DNA of 64,000 nucleotides from the NCBI RefSeq assembly GCF_028769735.1, contig NC_088188.1, forward strand, positions 682,001 through 746,000, in the 5' to 3' direction. The notes beneath the pieces are model-generated. The model was not told the origin of the DNA. It made no database searches and saw only the letters and a list, made by a program, of their open reading frames with translations. Origin of the DNA: Zonotrichia leucophrys gambelii (lineage: Eukaryota; Chordata; Aves; Passeriformes; Passerellidae). Below are positions 23,701 to 34,739 of the stretch, in pieces (the first letter of the stretch is position 1; each line of letters starts with the position of its first letter). A program made the translations under genes and the position numbers.

Positions 23701-25839
23701 GCAAAGAGCGACAAGTCTCACAGCAAGAGACCACTAGAAATCCAAAAACACACAGGAAACTGGCTGGCTGGAGCTGCCTTGGAAGGGGAATGGTATGAGC
23801 TTTCATAACTCTTTGATAATTATTAATTCCTTGTGGGAGCATGTCCTGGAAAGTTGAGTATGATGTGCAAGTATGCAACACTGATTTCTTTCCTCCTGTT
23901 CACATTTCTCTCTCATAAAAATAACCTGGGTTAGATGACACTGCTGGATTTTCCTGTGAAACAATGCTCAGTCATTTCCAACACCACTGCACACACTCAG
24001 TGCAACCACACACACCACAAAACAATCTCAGTTCTCTCCACCCTCCTTTTTCCTCACCTACCAAAGTATTGCTGAGAACAACCCTCTCCCTCTGCTGACA
24101 GCAGCCTCTGAAACAAACTGGAGACAGCAAAGAGGGATGGAAATAGCTCAGTCTCAAACAGCACAGACTAAAACAACATCTCTTGGAGGAGAAGACCCAA
24201 TTCCTAGAGCAATCCTCACCAACAGGGCAGACTGGAGTCCCCCAGGCCTGGCACCTCCTCCAGGTGAGCAGAGCCCAGCGAGACACGGGCACCAGGCTGA
24301 GGGAAGGCTGCTCACATCAGCGCTGTGCTCCCCAGCACTGGCACAACAGACACTTTGAGAAGCCCCATGTAAACAAAAAACAAAAGCAGGCCAGTGCATA
24401 TTTGGCAGATTGAGATCACAATAAAAAGCCAGCACAGCAGCATTCTCCAAAGTCTCTGTGGCAAGATCTGTCCCTAAAGCTTCCCTTGATTTGGGTTTTG
24501 GGTTTGGTTTTTTTTCCTTTTAGCTTGTTACAACCAAATCTGACAGGTAAATGACACCATTGTTGAGACAGATGGGCTGGACCCTGCCACAAAACTCACA
24601 GCAGTGACACCTCTGAAGAAATTGTTCCAGTCAAGGCTCTCTCAAAAAAATTAAATAGCTGTCACAGCCAGATAAACAGATTCCTGAGAATGCAGCAAGA
24701 AAAGGGGAACTCAGATGTTCCTAGAAATGTATAAGTGAAACATTTACATTTATTTCCCAGTTTACTTAGATGTCCATCTTCCAGCAAACCCCCTTAAGGA
24801 CAGCACAGCCACCTCACAGACCCCCAGGCAGAGCAGCCCCCAAACTCCTGGGACTGTGAGCCCAGCTGCTTTTATTAAAACAACGAAAAACATGGAGCCT
24901 CCATGTAAAAGCTGGCAGCCAATACAAAGTCATCATGACTTAGGGAAGTTTGTTCTCAGGCTTGCATCTCAATCACCTAAAGATTTTGGATTCCATGTAC
25001 ATACCCTGACCAGCCAGACTGAATTCCCAGTCTCCAGCCTCTGTTCTCCACAAGCAGATGCAGACTGGCCAGATCTTCTCTCAAGTTCTTGCTGGAGAAT
25101 GCAGATGGAGCTCTCTCAGCACCACATAGCAGATTTTTCACCTTTATTCCCACCTCATACATATCCAAACTCTGTCCAGCTTTCCACCAGCTCTGAACTA
25201 CACACAACCACAGCAGCTTTTGCACCAGCTTTTTTGTGGGAGCTGAGTTAACACTCCCTCTCCTCCTCCTCCTCAGTGAGGTACCAAAGACCACCTCCAG
25301 CCTAGCTCCCTGTGTTCAATGCATTCATGAACCCAGGCAAAAATTCCTGCTTCCCAGGACAGATCCCACTTCTCCCTCCCCCATTTCTCTGCTCCCATTT
25401 CAGACTCTTCCTGAAGAGTCTACTTCTTTGCTTTCTCTGGTAAAACATATGTGGTCTCCCCAAAGTCCAGTGCCAAACTAACCAGAAAAGTGTCAGATTC
25501 TCATTTCCCCTTTTTTGCTCAGCACTCTGAGTTGCTCATGCAGTTTCTCAGCTTTTACCTGTCAGCTTCCTTCAAGTCATTGCCAAAATCACCAACAGGA
25601 TCTTTAGAGACAGTTAACATAACATGCCCAATAATGTCCTAGGACCCTCATTTTACCATGGATTATTTTGAGCTCATTCCACTTCAGTTAATTCAGCAGG
25701 AAACCCCAAAGGCATCACATTAGCTGTTTTAGGGAAAGCAATGTTTACAATACAGTTAGCTGAGGAGGTTCTAAATAATTGTCAAACCTGCATCACCATC
25801 TCCACACCAAACTTCAGCCAGCCACAGTTCCACACCAGC

Positions 25840-26950
25840 ACAGAACCAGCACGGAGGGGAGGCACCTGCTCCGAACACGGCCGCGCGTGGCCTCCAGGGG
25901 GGCACCGAGCAAACCCCACCGCACGCGAAACAGAACCGGCTCCGTGCCGCTACTCCGGATCTCTGCGACACAAGAATCTCCCACCCGCAAGCACTGCCAG
26001 GCGGGCTCTGCACGGCCCCAGCGCGCGGGGACGGGAGAGGCGGGCGAGTCGCGCCCGCAGCCCCGGCCCGGGAAGGGCTCAGGCCCCGCGGCAGGGCCGG
26101 AGCGGGCAGGGCCGGCCCCAGCGGGAGCTCCGCGGCCCGTTCCTCGGTCTGACTGTGACCCCGCCTCCGCCCGCCGGCGGCACCACGGAAGCTCGGTGCA
26201 GCCCGGCCCGCCGGGCCAACGCCGCCACCTCAGCGCTGCTGCCACCGGGCGGTGCCGCCCCTCACGGACAGGCCCCGGGGAGGCCGCGCTCACCGGGCGG
26301 CGGGGAGAAGGAGCGGGGCCGCGGCGGGCGGCGGCCCGAGGAGCGGCGCTGGGCGCCCAGGGCGGCGGGAGGGGAGCGGGGGCGGAGAGTCCCGGGCAGC
26401 CCCGGCCTCACCTGTCCCGGCGGGTCCCGCCCGGCTCCGGCCGCGCCGCTCCCGCCTCTGCCGCGTGCAGCTCCCGCCCGGCCCCCCCCGCCGGCCCGGG
26501 CAGCCCGACCAATCAGCGCCCGGCACCGCCGGCGCCACCGACCAATCAGCAGAGAGAACGCGTCCCCGCCCAGCGCCACCAGCCGCCAGGCCACGCCCAC
26601 CCACACTCCCGCCAGGCCTATCCCGTGACACGAGAGGGGGCGGTGCCCGCCGCCCGACGGCCAATGAGAAATCACAGCGCGTCCCGTCGCAGCCAATCGG
26701 CGGCCGCGCGGCGCCGCTCCTCTGACGGGGTGGGCGGGCGGCGGGAATGGGGGTGGCTGGGCCGGCGCGTCACGTGACCGCCCGCTGGCAGGGTCCCCCT
26801 CATCCCCCGCGGGCTGGCGGAGCCCTCAGTCCCTCGGTGCCAGGCAGCGTCCAGGGAACAGCATCGGTGCTTCGGCCGGAGGAGGCTGGCGCGGGGTCGC
26901 TGCCTCCGGGCCAGGCCTCGCGTTCTATGGAAGCCCCCGAATAGTCAAGA
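25840..26950 (-). promoter_or_regulatory. CpG-island promoter with four CCAAT boxes
   Basis: This is a dense CpG island. CCAAT boxes (NF-Y sites) are at 26,509-26,513, 26,542-26,546, 26,661-26,665 and 26,693-26,697, in two pairs spaced 33 and 32 bp. The palindrome GTCACGTGAC sits at 26,769-26,778 and matches the USF/MiT-TFE (CLEAR-type) E-box. On the minus strand a strong donor, GGGACAG|gtgagg, ends an ATG-free exon at 26,412, so the likely product is a minus-strand transcript with a non-coding first exon. Coding exons were not found to the left, so the gene is unidentified. A plus-strand transcript from the same island is also possible. Confidence 0.6.
26412..26500 (-). other. Putative non-coding first exon of an unidentified minus-strand gene
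   Basis: Read on the minus strand, the GC-rich sequence ends in GGGACAG followed by gtgaggccgg, a near-consensus donor whose intron begins at 26,411. The exon contains no ATG. Its 5' limit is unknown; the CCAAT pair at 26,509-26,546 places a start site somewhere between about 26,440 and 26,500. The next exon was not found within the window. Confidence 0.35.
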
Positions 26951-27187
26951 GATCGTGAAGTCTCCCTGCTCTATGGCCCCGCTCAGCCTCGGGCAGCGGC
27001 TCCTTCTCTCTGCCTGGCTGTGCTTCCCCCGGGGCTGGGTGGCCTCTGCCCCTCGCCTCGTCCCTGCGTTTCCCTATCTGTGTCGTTACTTGTGCCGTTC
27101 GCATCCCCGGCCTGCCTGCGGTCAGAGGGCAATCTCAGGCTTCCTCACATTCTGGGTTTTACCTTCCAGCATCCCGCGGGCTGCATC

Positions 27188-27352
27188 ACAGAGCAGCTGA
27201 AACTGGAAGGGCCCTGTGGAGATCACCCAGCCCAACCCCGCTGCCGAGGCAGAGTCACCCAGGGCGGTGACAGGAACGCGTCTGGGTGCGTTTGGAATGT
27301 CTCCAGAGAGGGAGACCCCACGGCCTCACTGGGCACTGTTCCAGCGCTCCCA
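27188..27352 (-). repeat. CR1 LINE fragment, antisense
   Basis: 'actggaagggccctgtggagatcacccagcccaacccc' followed by 'ggaatgtctccagagagggagacccc' and 'gggcactgttccagcgctcc' is the antisense of a common avian CR1 3' region. It lies just outside the 26-kb CpG island. Confidence 0.85.
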
Positions 27353-27574
27353 GCTGCCAGCACCAGCTCACCGGAGGCGGTGTCTCTCTGCAGCCTCCGG
27401 AAAGGAAGAGCTGAGCCCAGCCTCAGACGGGTCTGGAGGGTTTGGGGATGTGGACAAAGGGATGTTGGTCCTCGACAGAGAACAACCATCCCTGCCTGGT
27501 ATCAGCTGTGAGTGGGGCTGTCCCGGGCCTGCCTCTGGGAGGTGCAGAGGCACCTCTGCCTCCTTGTCCTGCAG

Positions 27575-27643
27575 ATGTTGAATCTTTGCAAATGCATTGC
27601 TTTGGGCAATTTCCCCGGGAAAAATGTGTGGGAAAAGGAGGAG
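27575..27643 (+). other. Exon-like segment, 69 bp, with consensus splice sites
   Basis: A pyrimidine-rich acceptor (TCTGCCTCCTTGTCCTGCAG) ends at 27,574. A strong donor, GGAGGAG|gtgagtg, follows at 27,643. The enclosed 69 bases are 23 codons, open from an ATG at the first position (M-L-N-L-C-K-C-I-A). No gene family is recognised. It could be an exon of a long non-coding RNA starting in the CpG island at 26 kb, a microexon of an unidentified gene, or a chance pair of good splice signals. Confidence 0.3.
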
Positions 27644-28557
27644 GTGAGTGATGGCAGGAAAAGCCTCTGGGCTGGAGAATGAAGAAGGGAGCAGCACCCT
27701 GGCTTGGCAATAGGGCGAGGGGAGCAGGTAGAGAGGTGATAGGGAGGAGGCAGCACCTGGAGGGAGCTAGCTTGTGGGGCAGATGGTGCCATCCTGAAGA
27801 CGAGCTGCTCCAGAATGTGCAGAAAGAGTTTGTGGAACATGTGAGCCACCCACTGATCTGTTGGATGCTGGACAACTGCTGACCCAAGGGGTTCTGAGCC
27901 TCGGTCAGGTGGAAGAGGTTCAGGATCAATGCAAGATGCACGTGGATAAGGCTTGGCTCTTCAAACACTGTGCTCCAGAAAGGGCACCAAGGCCAGCCAG
28001 ATTGTCAGTGACAGCCTCAGGATGCTGGAGCAGCTGGGTGTGAGCTGACTCAGGTGAGAGATGAAGGGCTGTGGTGTGCTCCTGGCCAGAGCCTCCAGTG
28101 GGATGCGGGAGCAGCCCTGGGGAGTGCCTGAGGCTCAAAGGCAAGGGGCAGTCGGGTATCACAGCCCTGAGACCCCTGTGCCACCCTGTGATGACAGAGC
28201 TCTTGGGGGTGGCTGTCCTCCCTGGGCCTGAACAGGATCCCCCAAGGGGCCCTGCCCTGCATCAGCCCCTCTTGCTGCAGGCACTTCCCAGTGTAACTGA
28301 GGGGCTTTCTGCTTGCAGGCCCTTCTGCTGTGCCTTTCCTAACACTGAGGTGCCCCCTTAGCCCCCGCTGGCACCCAGGGCCAGCACTGGATCCAGCAGT
28401 ACCCCCTGAGTACTGCGGCATCAGGGACTGAAGGAGCCCACATGCTGTGGGCAGAGCAGGTGAGAGGAGGGCTGGAGCACAGCCCAGCCCCCTGATGGAG
28501 CAGGCATGGCTGAGGGGAGTCAGGGGTCTGCCGACCAAGGAGCAGGGCAGGAGATCA

Positions 28558-28612
28558 CGGAATAAATGAGACTGGAAAAGACCTTGGAGGTCATTGATTC
28601 CAGCCTTTCCTG
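28558..28612 (-). repeat. CR1 3'-end remnant, antisense
   Basis: 'gactggaaaagaccttggaggtcattgattccagcc' is an antisense CR1 terminus. Extent beyond 28,612 is uncertain. Confidence 0.6.
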
Positions 28613-30681
28613 CAGGGAGCCCCACGAGCAGGGCAGGCCGCAGTTCAGGACACCCGCAGGTCCCTGCAGCAGCACCAGGGCCAGGGCTCTGTGACCGCCG
28701 TCCCTGCAGGCGGGACTCCCACCCCTCCCCGGCTCTGCTGCTCTCCCTCTCCTGCCAATTCCATCTCCCCCGCGAACCATTGCGGTGCAAATTGGCTTCT
28801 CCTGCTGGGTCTCAGATGGCTCCAGGCCATCATGGCTGCTGGGAGAATAGGAAAGCAGAAGCTTGAAGAAAATACTCACATCACTTGTGTCTTCCCTAGG
28901 ATGCCCTGTCCTTTCTCCATGCTGTTGGCCAGATGGGCCAAATAGAATGATCTGGGAGAAGGTGCCCTAGTGTCCCGGTCTGGCACCCAGCATTAGTCAC
29001 TGTTGCAGTGAGGGACGCCAGTGAAGTCACACTGGACATCTGTCACCCCAGATCCCGTGTCCCTCAGGTCACCAACAGGCTCTATTTCTACCCAATGCCT
29101 GACAGAGCAGTTTTGAAGCCATGCCTGCAACAGTCACATAGAGGTCTTCCTAAAGGTGGCGTTTGTGGTTCAGCTGTGCCAAGGATCAGACATCCTGCTT
29201 GGAGCAGAGCTCAGCCAGAACACGTCTGTTCTTGGCAGGCTCCTTGGGAGCAGGCTGTCAGCAAGAGCTCTGGTTTTGCATCTCTGGAGGCATCAGCAGC
29301 CTGACACTCGGCAGGCACAGACCCAGTGAGCTGGTGCAGCCCATGGCATCCCTGTGCCACCAGACAGATGCCTGGACGTGCCCCTGGGATATCTCTTGAA
29401 TTCCCTGTACCCTTCCCATGCAGGAACAGAGCTGCTCTCATTTCTCCCTGCTGTCTCTCTCACCCCAGGTCCAACAAAGCTTCCCTATGCTCCCTCAGCA
29501 GAAGCCATCACAAGGATGAACTGCAATATAGCTCTGCCTCTAGAAAGCTCTACCTCTGCTCAGGCCACTGATCTCCTGCCATGGTGGGACTCTTCACCTT
29601 GCACCTTGTAGCTGCCTTCTGTCTTTGCCCCAAACCTGGTACCTGGCCAGCAGGAAAGAGTGGGGAGAAATCCCCCACAGATCCTGGGCTCCAGAGTTTG
29701 TGCCTTAGTCCAAAGGTCTTGTGTGCTGATAGCTGGGGCCAGACCCCACCCCCAGCTGGCTGGTGGCACCCAAGGACCTCATTTCAGTAGCTTGTGACTC
29801 TGGAGCTTATTGGTCTGACATTCTTCACAGGAAAAAAGTAATACATAAAATTGTTTGAATTTAAGAGTAATATAGTAGAAAACTCAAAGCCAATGCAGCC
29901 CAGCTCTGGAGAGGAGAGGGAGAGGGACAAGAACAGCTCTGCAGAAACACAGCAAATCTCCAAAGCAGTCCCTGGTGTCTGCTCTGCTAGGCAACTACAG
30001 CCAGACCTGGAGTAAAGCATCCTCAGTCTTCTGCCCTCCCTCCCTTTTGGGGCCTCCAAACAAGCCCAAATTAAGCAGACTCATCCCAGGGAGCAGCAGA
30101 CACCTGGCTCTGGAGCAGCAGAAGCAGAGATGGTTAGTGTGTCTCTCTGCTTCGCACACAGAGTGTGTCTCCAGTTGTGACAGAGGTGATTTGTCACCCC
30201 CATGGTCACTTCTGCCCTGTCCCTGGCTTTACCAGTTGTCCAATAAAGGGATTTTTGCAGCAGAAACCCTGCTCCTCTGCCTCCAGCCCACGGTGGGTGG
30301 GGGTGTTACGCTGCCTCAGGGGGATGCACAGCAGGTGGGAGGGGAGAAATTGTCGGGAGCACAGGGATGAGGCAACACCTGCCTTTGGGACAGCCTGGGC
30401 AAACTGCTCCTTGCTCAGGAGGCAGATTCCCTCCCTCCCCAATCCTCACACTCCCCCAGGCATAGAGCAAAGTTGCAATTTCCCCTGGAAGCCAAGAAAG
30501 ATCTTCAAGCCTGTGTCTCATGTGCACTGCTCCCACAGCTTGTCCCATTAGGGCCCAGTCCAGCTGTCAAATCCCACCAGCATCCCTGCTGCCAACTGAG
30601 AACCCCCTCCTATGCCCCCCACACATGCCCTGCCCACCACGGCCACATCCAACCCCTGCTCTGCCTTGGCATGGATTCAGC

Positions 30682-30687
30682 TTTATT
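30682..30687 (-). terminator. ABHD11 polyadenylation signal
   Basis: TTTATT on the plus strand reads AATAAA on the minus strand, about 350 bp beyond the ABHD11 stop codon at 31,036. It is the first canonical signal downstream, and defines a 3' UTR of roughly 370 bases. Confidence 0.7.
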
Positions 30688-31035
30688 GCACATTCTGCAC
30701 AGTCACAGCCAGATCCATGGGAGGGTCTGGCAGCAGGAAAACAAGAGGGCTCTCCTGCCCCTCTGTGTGCCTGACACCTCTGTGCAGGCAGACAGTGTCC
30801 TGAGCCCCTGGTACCCCATCTCCCTGAGAGGTGGCAGGAGATCTCAGCAGGATGCAGGCGCCTCTCTGCTCTGGCTGCAGGAGAAACAGGATGGGAGAAG
30901 GTCTTGCAGGCAGGATCAGACTGCAGTGAGGGCAGCCAGTCCCAGCTGAGCCCATCCTCAGAGCCCGAGCCCTGCATCACTGTCCAGAGCTCCTCAGGAC
31001 CCACATGGTCCTTGCACAAACCCTGGTTCCCAGTG

Positions 31036-33609
31036 CTACAGCTGTGGCAGGAAATTGAGGACAGCAGTGATGAATTCTTCAAATTTATCCTGATGGACTA
31101 TGTGGCCTGCACCTTTAATGTACTGGATCTCTGCCTTGGGGAAGAGACGTTCGATCTCTGGGTAGTCTCTGGAGCTGCAGGACAAGGGAACATGCCATGA
31201 TCAGAGGTCCCTCTTGGTGTCTTCCCTCACCCTCCCCAAGCAGAGGATGATCCCAGATATGACTCCTTTCCTGCTGGGAAAGCCCAGGAGGCCCCCAGGT
31301 TCCCCCTCGCTCCAGTGTGTCGGTGTCACTGGCTGCTGGAGGAACAGCCCTTGCTCAGGACCTTCCTCATCCCACGGGCTCCTCCCACTCTTGGCAGCTG
31401 CAAAGAGCACAAAAGGTCAAACCACAGACCTGGAACTGCTTCTATCCAGTCTCACCTGATATAGGGCGAGTCAGACCCTCCCAAGAAGAGTGCAGGACCA
31501 GGATATGGCTTTTGGAACACAGGGAAGTTCATGAGATCTGTCAGGTGCCGGGAAATGGCCTCCAGGTTCACCCGCCACACGTAGCAGCCCTCCACCTCCA
31601 CCAGGTTGGTGAGGAGGAACTGTCTCAGCTGTGGGAGCTGCCATGGAAGGGGATCATGTACTCTTCAGTAAGAGCAACAAAACAGGATGTCCTGGCACCC
31701 TCCATCCTCCCCATCTCCCACAGGATGTCCTACCTTGACCACGGGCTGCAGCTGGTCGTCGGCCAGCTGGCGTGCTGCCGAGCGGGACAGCCCCGCCGGG
31801 ACCTTCACCTCCTTCATGGCCGAGATGTAGGCAGAGAACTCGGACACGGGGGCGGTGGGGCCAGGACCAACGTCTACGGAGATGAGGCGCTCCACCAGGT
31901 CTGGCTGGAGACACAAGCAGGGGAGGTCAGATGCCATGATCTTCCAAGATCTCCCCAATGAGAGCAGGCACAGAGCTCCACTCCCAGTCAGATTCCCTGG
32001 AGGCTCTTTGCTCCCTCCTGTCTCAGTAGAGACCTCCATGTGCCCTTCCCAGAGTTGTCCTCAGCACAGATCTCCAAGCTTCCTCACAATCAGTGCTGGA
32101 GGCACAGGGCAAGCATGGGCTGGTGGACATAGATTTGCTCCTGCTCCTGCAGCCTGGCTTACACCACCCCCCCTAAAACAGACAAGTCTCTGTGGAGCTG
32201 GGGACAAAGCCGGCCCTGGTGAACAGTCTCAGAAGGTGCTGAGGGCCTTCCTACAGCTCCCCCTGGAACTTCCTGAGCCTGTGACCCACTCCCAGCCCCG
32301 TGCCTGCTGACCCGCTGCAAGGCCAGCGTCATGGCTGTCTTGCCCCCCATGCTGTGTCCCACGAGGATGCACTTGGTGATGCCCAGGCGGCTCAGGAGGT
32401 GCTGCACGTCCAGGCTCATCGCTTCATACGTCATCATGGGGCTGTGGGGGCTGCTGCCGTGGTTCCGGGCGTCCACTGTCAGCACCTGCCTGGGCAGAGC
32501 AGCGTGTCACCCCAGGCACTGCCCAACATGACCCTGACCCATCCCTGTGTGCTGCGCCTCCCCCCACGCCCTGCGTCTCACCTTGCCGCTACCACGGCGT
32601 GCCAGTGTCTTGGCCACTGTCTGGAAGTTGCTGTGGCTACCAAAGAGCCCGTGGAGCAGGACGAGGGGTGGCCGATCCCTGCGACCTTCCACCTCCACGT
32701 GGGTCAGGGGCACTGCACTGCAGGGAGACAGGAATGGGGCATGGCCAGAGGTGCAGGGGGGAAGTGAACTTGGCCCTCTGCCCAGCCCTGGGGAGGCACA
32801 TTTGGAGTGTTGTGTCAAGCCCTGGGCTTCTCAGGAAAAGGGAGACAGAGCTCCTGGAGTGGGGCCAGCTCAGGCTGGGAGGATGAGGAGGGCCTGGAGC
32901 ATCTCTGTGCCCAGCAAAGGCTGAGGGAGCTGTGGCTGCTCAGGCTGGAGAGGAGCCCCAGCTGAGAGGGGCCCTCAGGCCTGGCTGTCCCTGTGTGCAG
33001 GGAGGGGCAGAGCAGGGCCCAGGCTCTGCTCCAGGCCCAGCAGTGGCACCAGAGCCACGGGCAGGGCCTGAGCCCAGCACTGCCCCTGCCCAGGAGGCAC
33101 AACTTGTGCCCTGGGCAGTGCCCAGCCCTGAGCAGGCTGCCCAGGGAGGGGCTGGAGTCTCCCTCAGCACTGGGGATCCTGCAGAGCCCTGTGCACACAA
33201 TGCTGTGCCCTTGCTCTGGGATGGCCCTGCCTGAGCACGGAGGTGCCACCAGGGACCCTCTGAGCCCTGCCCAGCCGGGCCCGCTGGGACTGAGAGCGCG
33301 GTCAGGGCTGGGCCAAGGGCAGGCAGGGAAGGGGACGTGACGGAGGCGTGGCCAAATCCGTCCACCACCCGTGTGGAGCACCTAGGAGCAAGGGGCGTGG
33401 TTTGAGGGAGGCGTGGCCAGATCCCTTGTGGCGGCCACGCCCCTGCTCGCGGGATCCCCCCTCGGGACCCTTCCCGGGACCGCTCCCGCCGCCCCCGTCC
33501 CGCCCCGCGCGCAGCCGGGCCCTTACGTGGCCACGGAGCGGGCGGCAGCGGCGGCGGGCTGCGGGCGGGGCGGCGGGGCGGGGACGCGGAGCAGCCGGCG
33601 GAGCATCAT
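31036..33609 (-). CDS. ABHD11: ABHD11, mitochondrial alpha/beta-hydrolase (six coding exons)
   Basis: Coding exons on the minus strand are 33,609-33,527, 32,717-32,582, 32,485-32,312, 31,904-31,734, 31,637-31,456 and 31,168-31,036. All introns are GT-AG and the phases agree, giving 292 residues against about 315 in human. The start is the first of two ATGs in a GCCGCC context; the N-terminus is arginine-rich and uncharged by acids (MMLRRLLRV...), fitting a mitochondrial presequence. The hydrolase fold shows HGLFG (oxyanion region), the nucleophile elbow GHSMGG with Ser118, and a C-terminal GAGH with His271. In mammals ABHD11 is a mitochondrial serine hydrolase that protects lipoylation of the 2-oxoglutarate dehydrogenase complex. 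Intron 1 carries a CR1 insertion. The acceptor of exon 5 could instead be 9 bp downstream (exon high end 31,628); the chosen one matches the length I recall for the human protein. Confidence 0.93.
32795..33245 (+). repeat. CR1 LINE fragment in ABHD11 intron 1, antisense to the gene
   Basis: Sense CR1 sequence on the plus strand: 'ctggagcatctctgtgcccagcaaaggctgagggagctg' followed by 'ctcaggctggagaggagcccc'. This is a region upstream of the usual 3' terminus, and the terminus itself is absent. It fills more than half of the 809-bp intron 32,718-33,526. Confidence 0.85.
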
Positions 33610-34350
33610 GGCGGCGGCAGCGACGGCGGCGCGCGGGCCGTGACGCGACGTGCTCGAGTCGCCCCGCCCCGCCGGCGGCGGGCGCCCCCTCGCGGCAGGA
33701 CGGAGGCAGCGCGCGCACGGGGAGGCTCACGGCGGGGCCGCTCCCGCTGCTGCTCCCGCGGGCCCCGGAGCGGGCAGCGGGCACAGGGACTGGGGCTCGG
33801 GGAAAGTGAGCTGGGCGGGGCGGCTCCCTGCGGGCGGCGGGGGTTCCGCACGGCCCTTCTGCCCGCTGTCGCCCGTAGGCACAGCGGGACCGGCGGGCTC
33901 GGTCCCGCACTCACCGCCCCCGGCCTCGCTTTCCCCAGGACCGGCCCCGCGCTCCTGCGGCGGCTCCTGCCCCTTTGTCCCTGGCCGCTGGAGCGTGGCG
34001 GCGGGCGGGAGGGAGCGGCCGAACAGGGCGGCCTCGCCCCAGCGCGGCTCCCGGGCGAGGGAAGCGCTTCGCGGCCCCCCCGGCGGCCCCAGACTTTGGA
34101 CTGCGGGCAGGGAGTGTCCCTGCGGCATCCAGCGGCTCCTCCGCTGCTTCCCGCCCCGACCGTTCCCGGAGAGCTGCCCCTGGAATGCGCGGGGACAACG
34201 GGTCTCCACGCCGAGCAGGGGCGCCCGGCGCGCTCGGCTGAGCCCTCTGTCCCCAGCCCGGTGCCGCTCGGGTGCCGCCGTAGCAGGTGCCTTGGGGGGC
34301 TGGGCCGCCGTGTTCCCCCTCCCCGTGCCCACCTCGATCGTGCCGCACAC
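33400..34350 (-). promoter_or_regulatory. CpG-island promoter of ABHD11
   Basis: Dense CpG and GC-box sequence surrounds ABHD11 exon 1 (33,527-33,609) and extends upstream to the CLDN3 poly(A) signal at 34,384. No TATA box is visible, as usual for a housekeeping gene. The whole promoter must fit in the roughly 0.75 kb between the end of the CLDN3 transcript and the ABHD11 start. Long open frames on both strands here are GC-driven and carry no domain. Confidence 0.7.
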
Positions 34351-34383
34351 GTCAAGGACACTCGGGTAGCAAAACAGGACACG

Positions 34384-34389
34384 TTTATT
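34384..34389 (-). terminator. CLDN3 polyadenylation signal
   Basis: TTTATT on the plus strand reads AATAAA on the minus strand, 351 bp past the CLDN3 stop codon (34,740-34,742). It gives a 3' UTR of about 370 bases. Confidence 0.75.
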
Positions 34390-34739
34390 GACAAATGTAA
34401 CCGGTACAGACCACGCGTAACAGGGACAGACGGTGCCGGGCCAGCAGCGATGGGGGGACACAGCAGGGGGCCCCGTCCCTGTCCCGTCCTCATCCCGCCC
34501 CACCGGCATGGCAGGACCTCGCCGAGTGCCGCTTCTCCCGCCGACCCGAAACTGCCTCGTGTTTAACCGAAACTGTCTCTATTTACACAGCCCGGCCCTG
34601 ACCCCGCACCCGTCCCCTCCTTCGCGCCTCCCCCCGCCCCGGCGCTGCCGCCCCCGGGCCCCACGGAGGGCAATGAGGGTCCCAGGGTGGGTGGGTGGGG
34701 TGGGGGATATCGAGGGGGGCCGGGGGACCCTGGGGGGGC

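Larger units (their letters stand above)
14166..25835. other. Gene-free left flank, part 3
   Basis: I see no coding exon with splice sites and family similarity. Contents are a CpG-rich patch (14,200-14,440) beside the 87-bp minisatellite, putative regulatory elements at 16,840-17,060 and 23,590-23,700, and ordinary unique sequence. A 309-codon open frame at 22,662-23,591 has no recognisable domain and is treated under findings. I looked for the human left neighbour STX1A by its conserved SNARE and transmembrane exons and did not find it. Confidence 0.5.
26951..30660. other. Interval between the CpG island and the ABHD11 3' end
   Basis: No recognisable protein gene. The interval contains antisense CR1 segments at 27,188-27,352 and 28,558-28,612 and one exon-like segment with consensus splice sites at 27,575-27,643 (plus strand). 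The remaining sequence has only short open frames without family features. Confidence 0.5.

Noticed and set aside
1..26000. STX1A as the left neighbour
   Set aside because: No sequence matching its conserved SNARE helix or C-terminal membrane exon was seen on the minus strand by reading; a tblastn search would settle it.
25779..26777. A 332-codon open frame across the 26-kb CpG island
   Set aside because: GC-driven, with Arg/Pro/Gly-rich composition, and several alternative frames are equally open; better explained as promoter DNA.
31628..31637. Alternative acceptor for ABHD11 exon 5 nine bases downstream
   Set aside because: Possible, but it would delete three residues relative to the length I recall for the mammalian protein; the upstream acceptor preserves that length.
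33606..34566. Overlapping open frames of about 300 codons on both strands
   Set aside because: They lie in the ABHD11 CpG island; the sequence is Arg/Pro/Gly-rich, lacks a domain and is open because of high GC.
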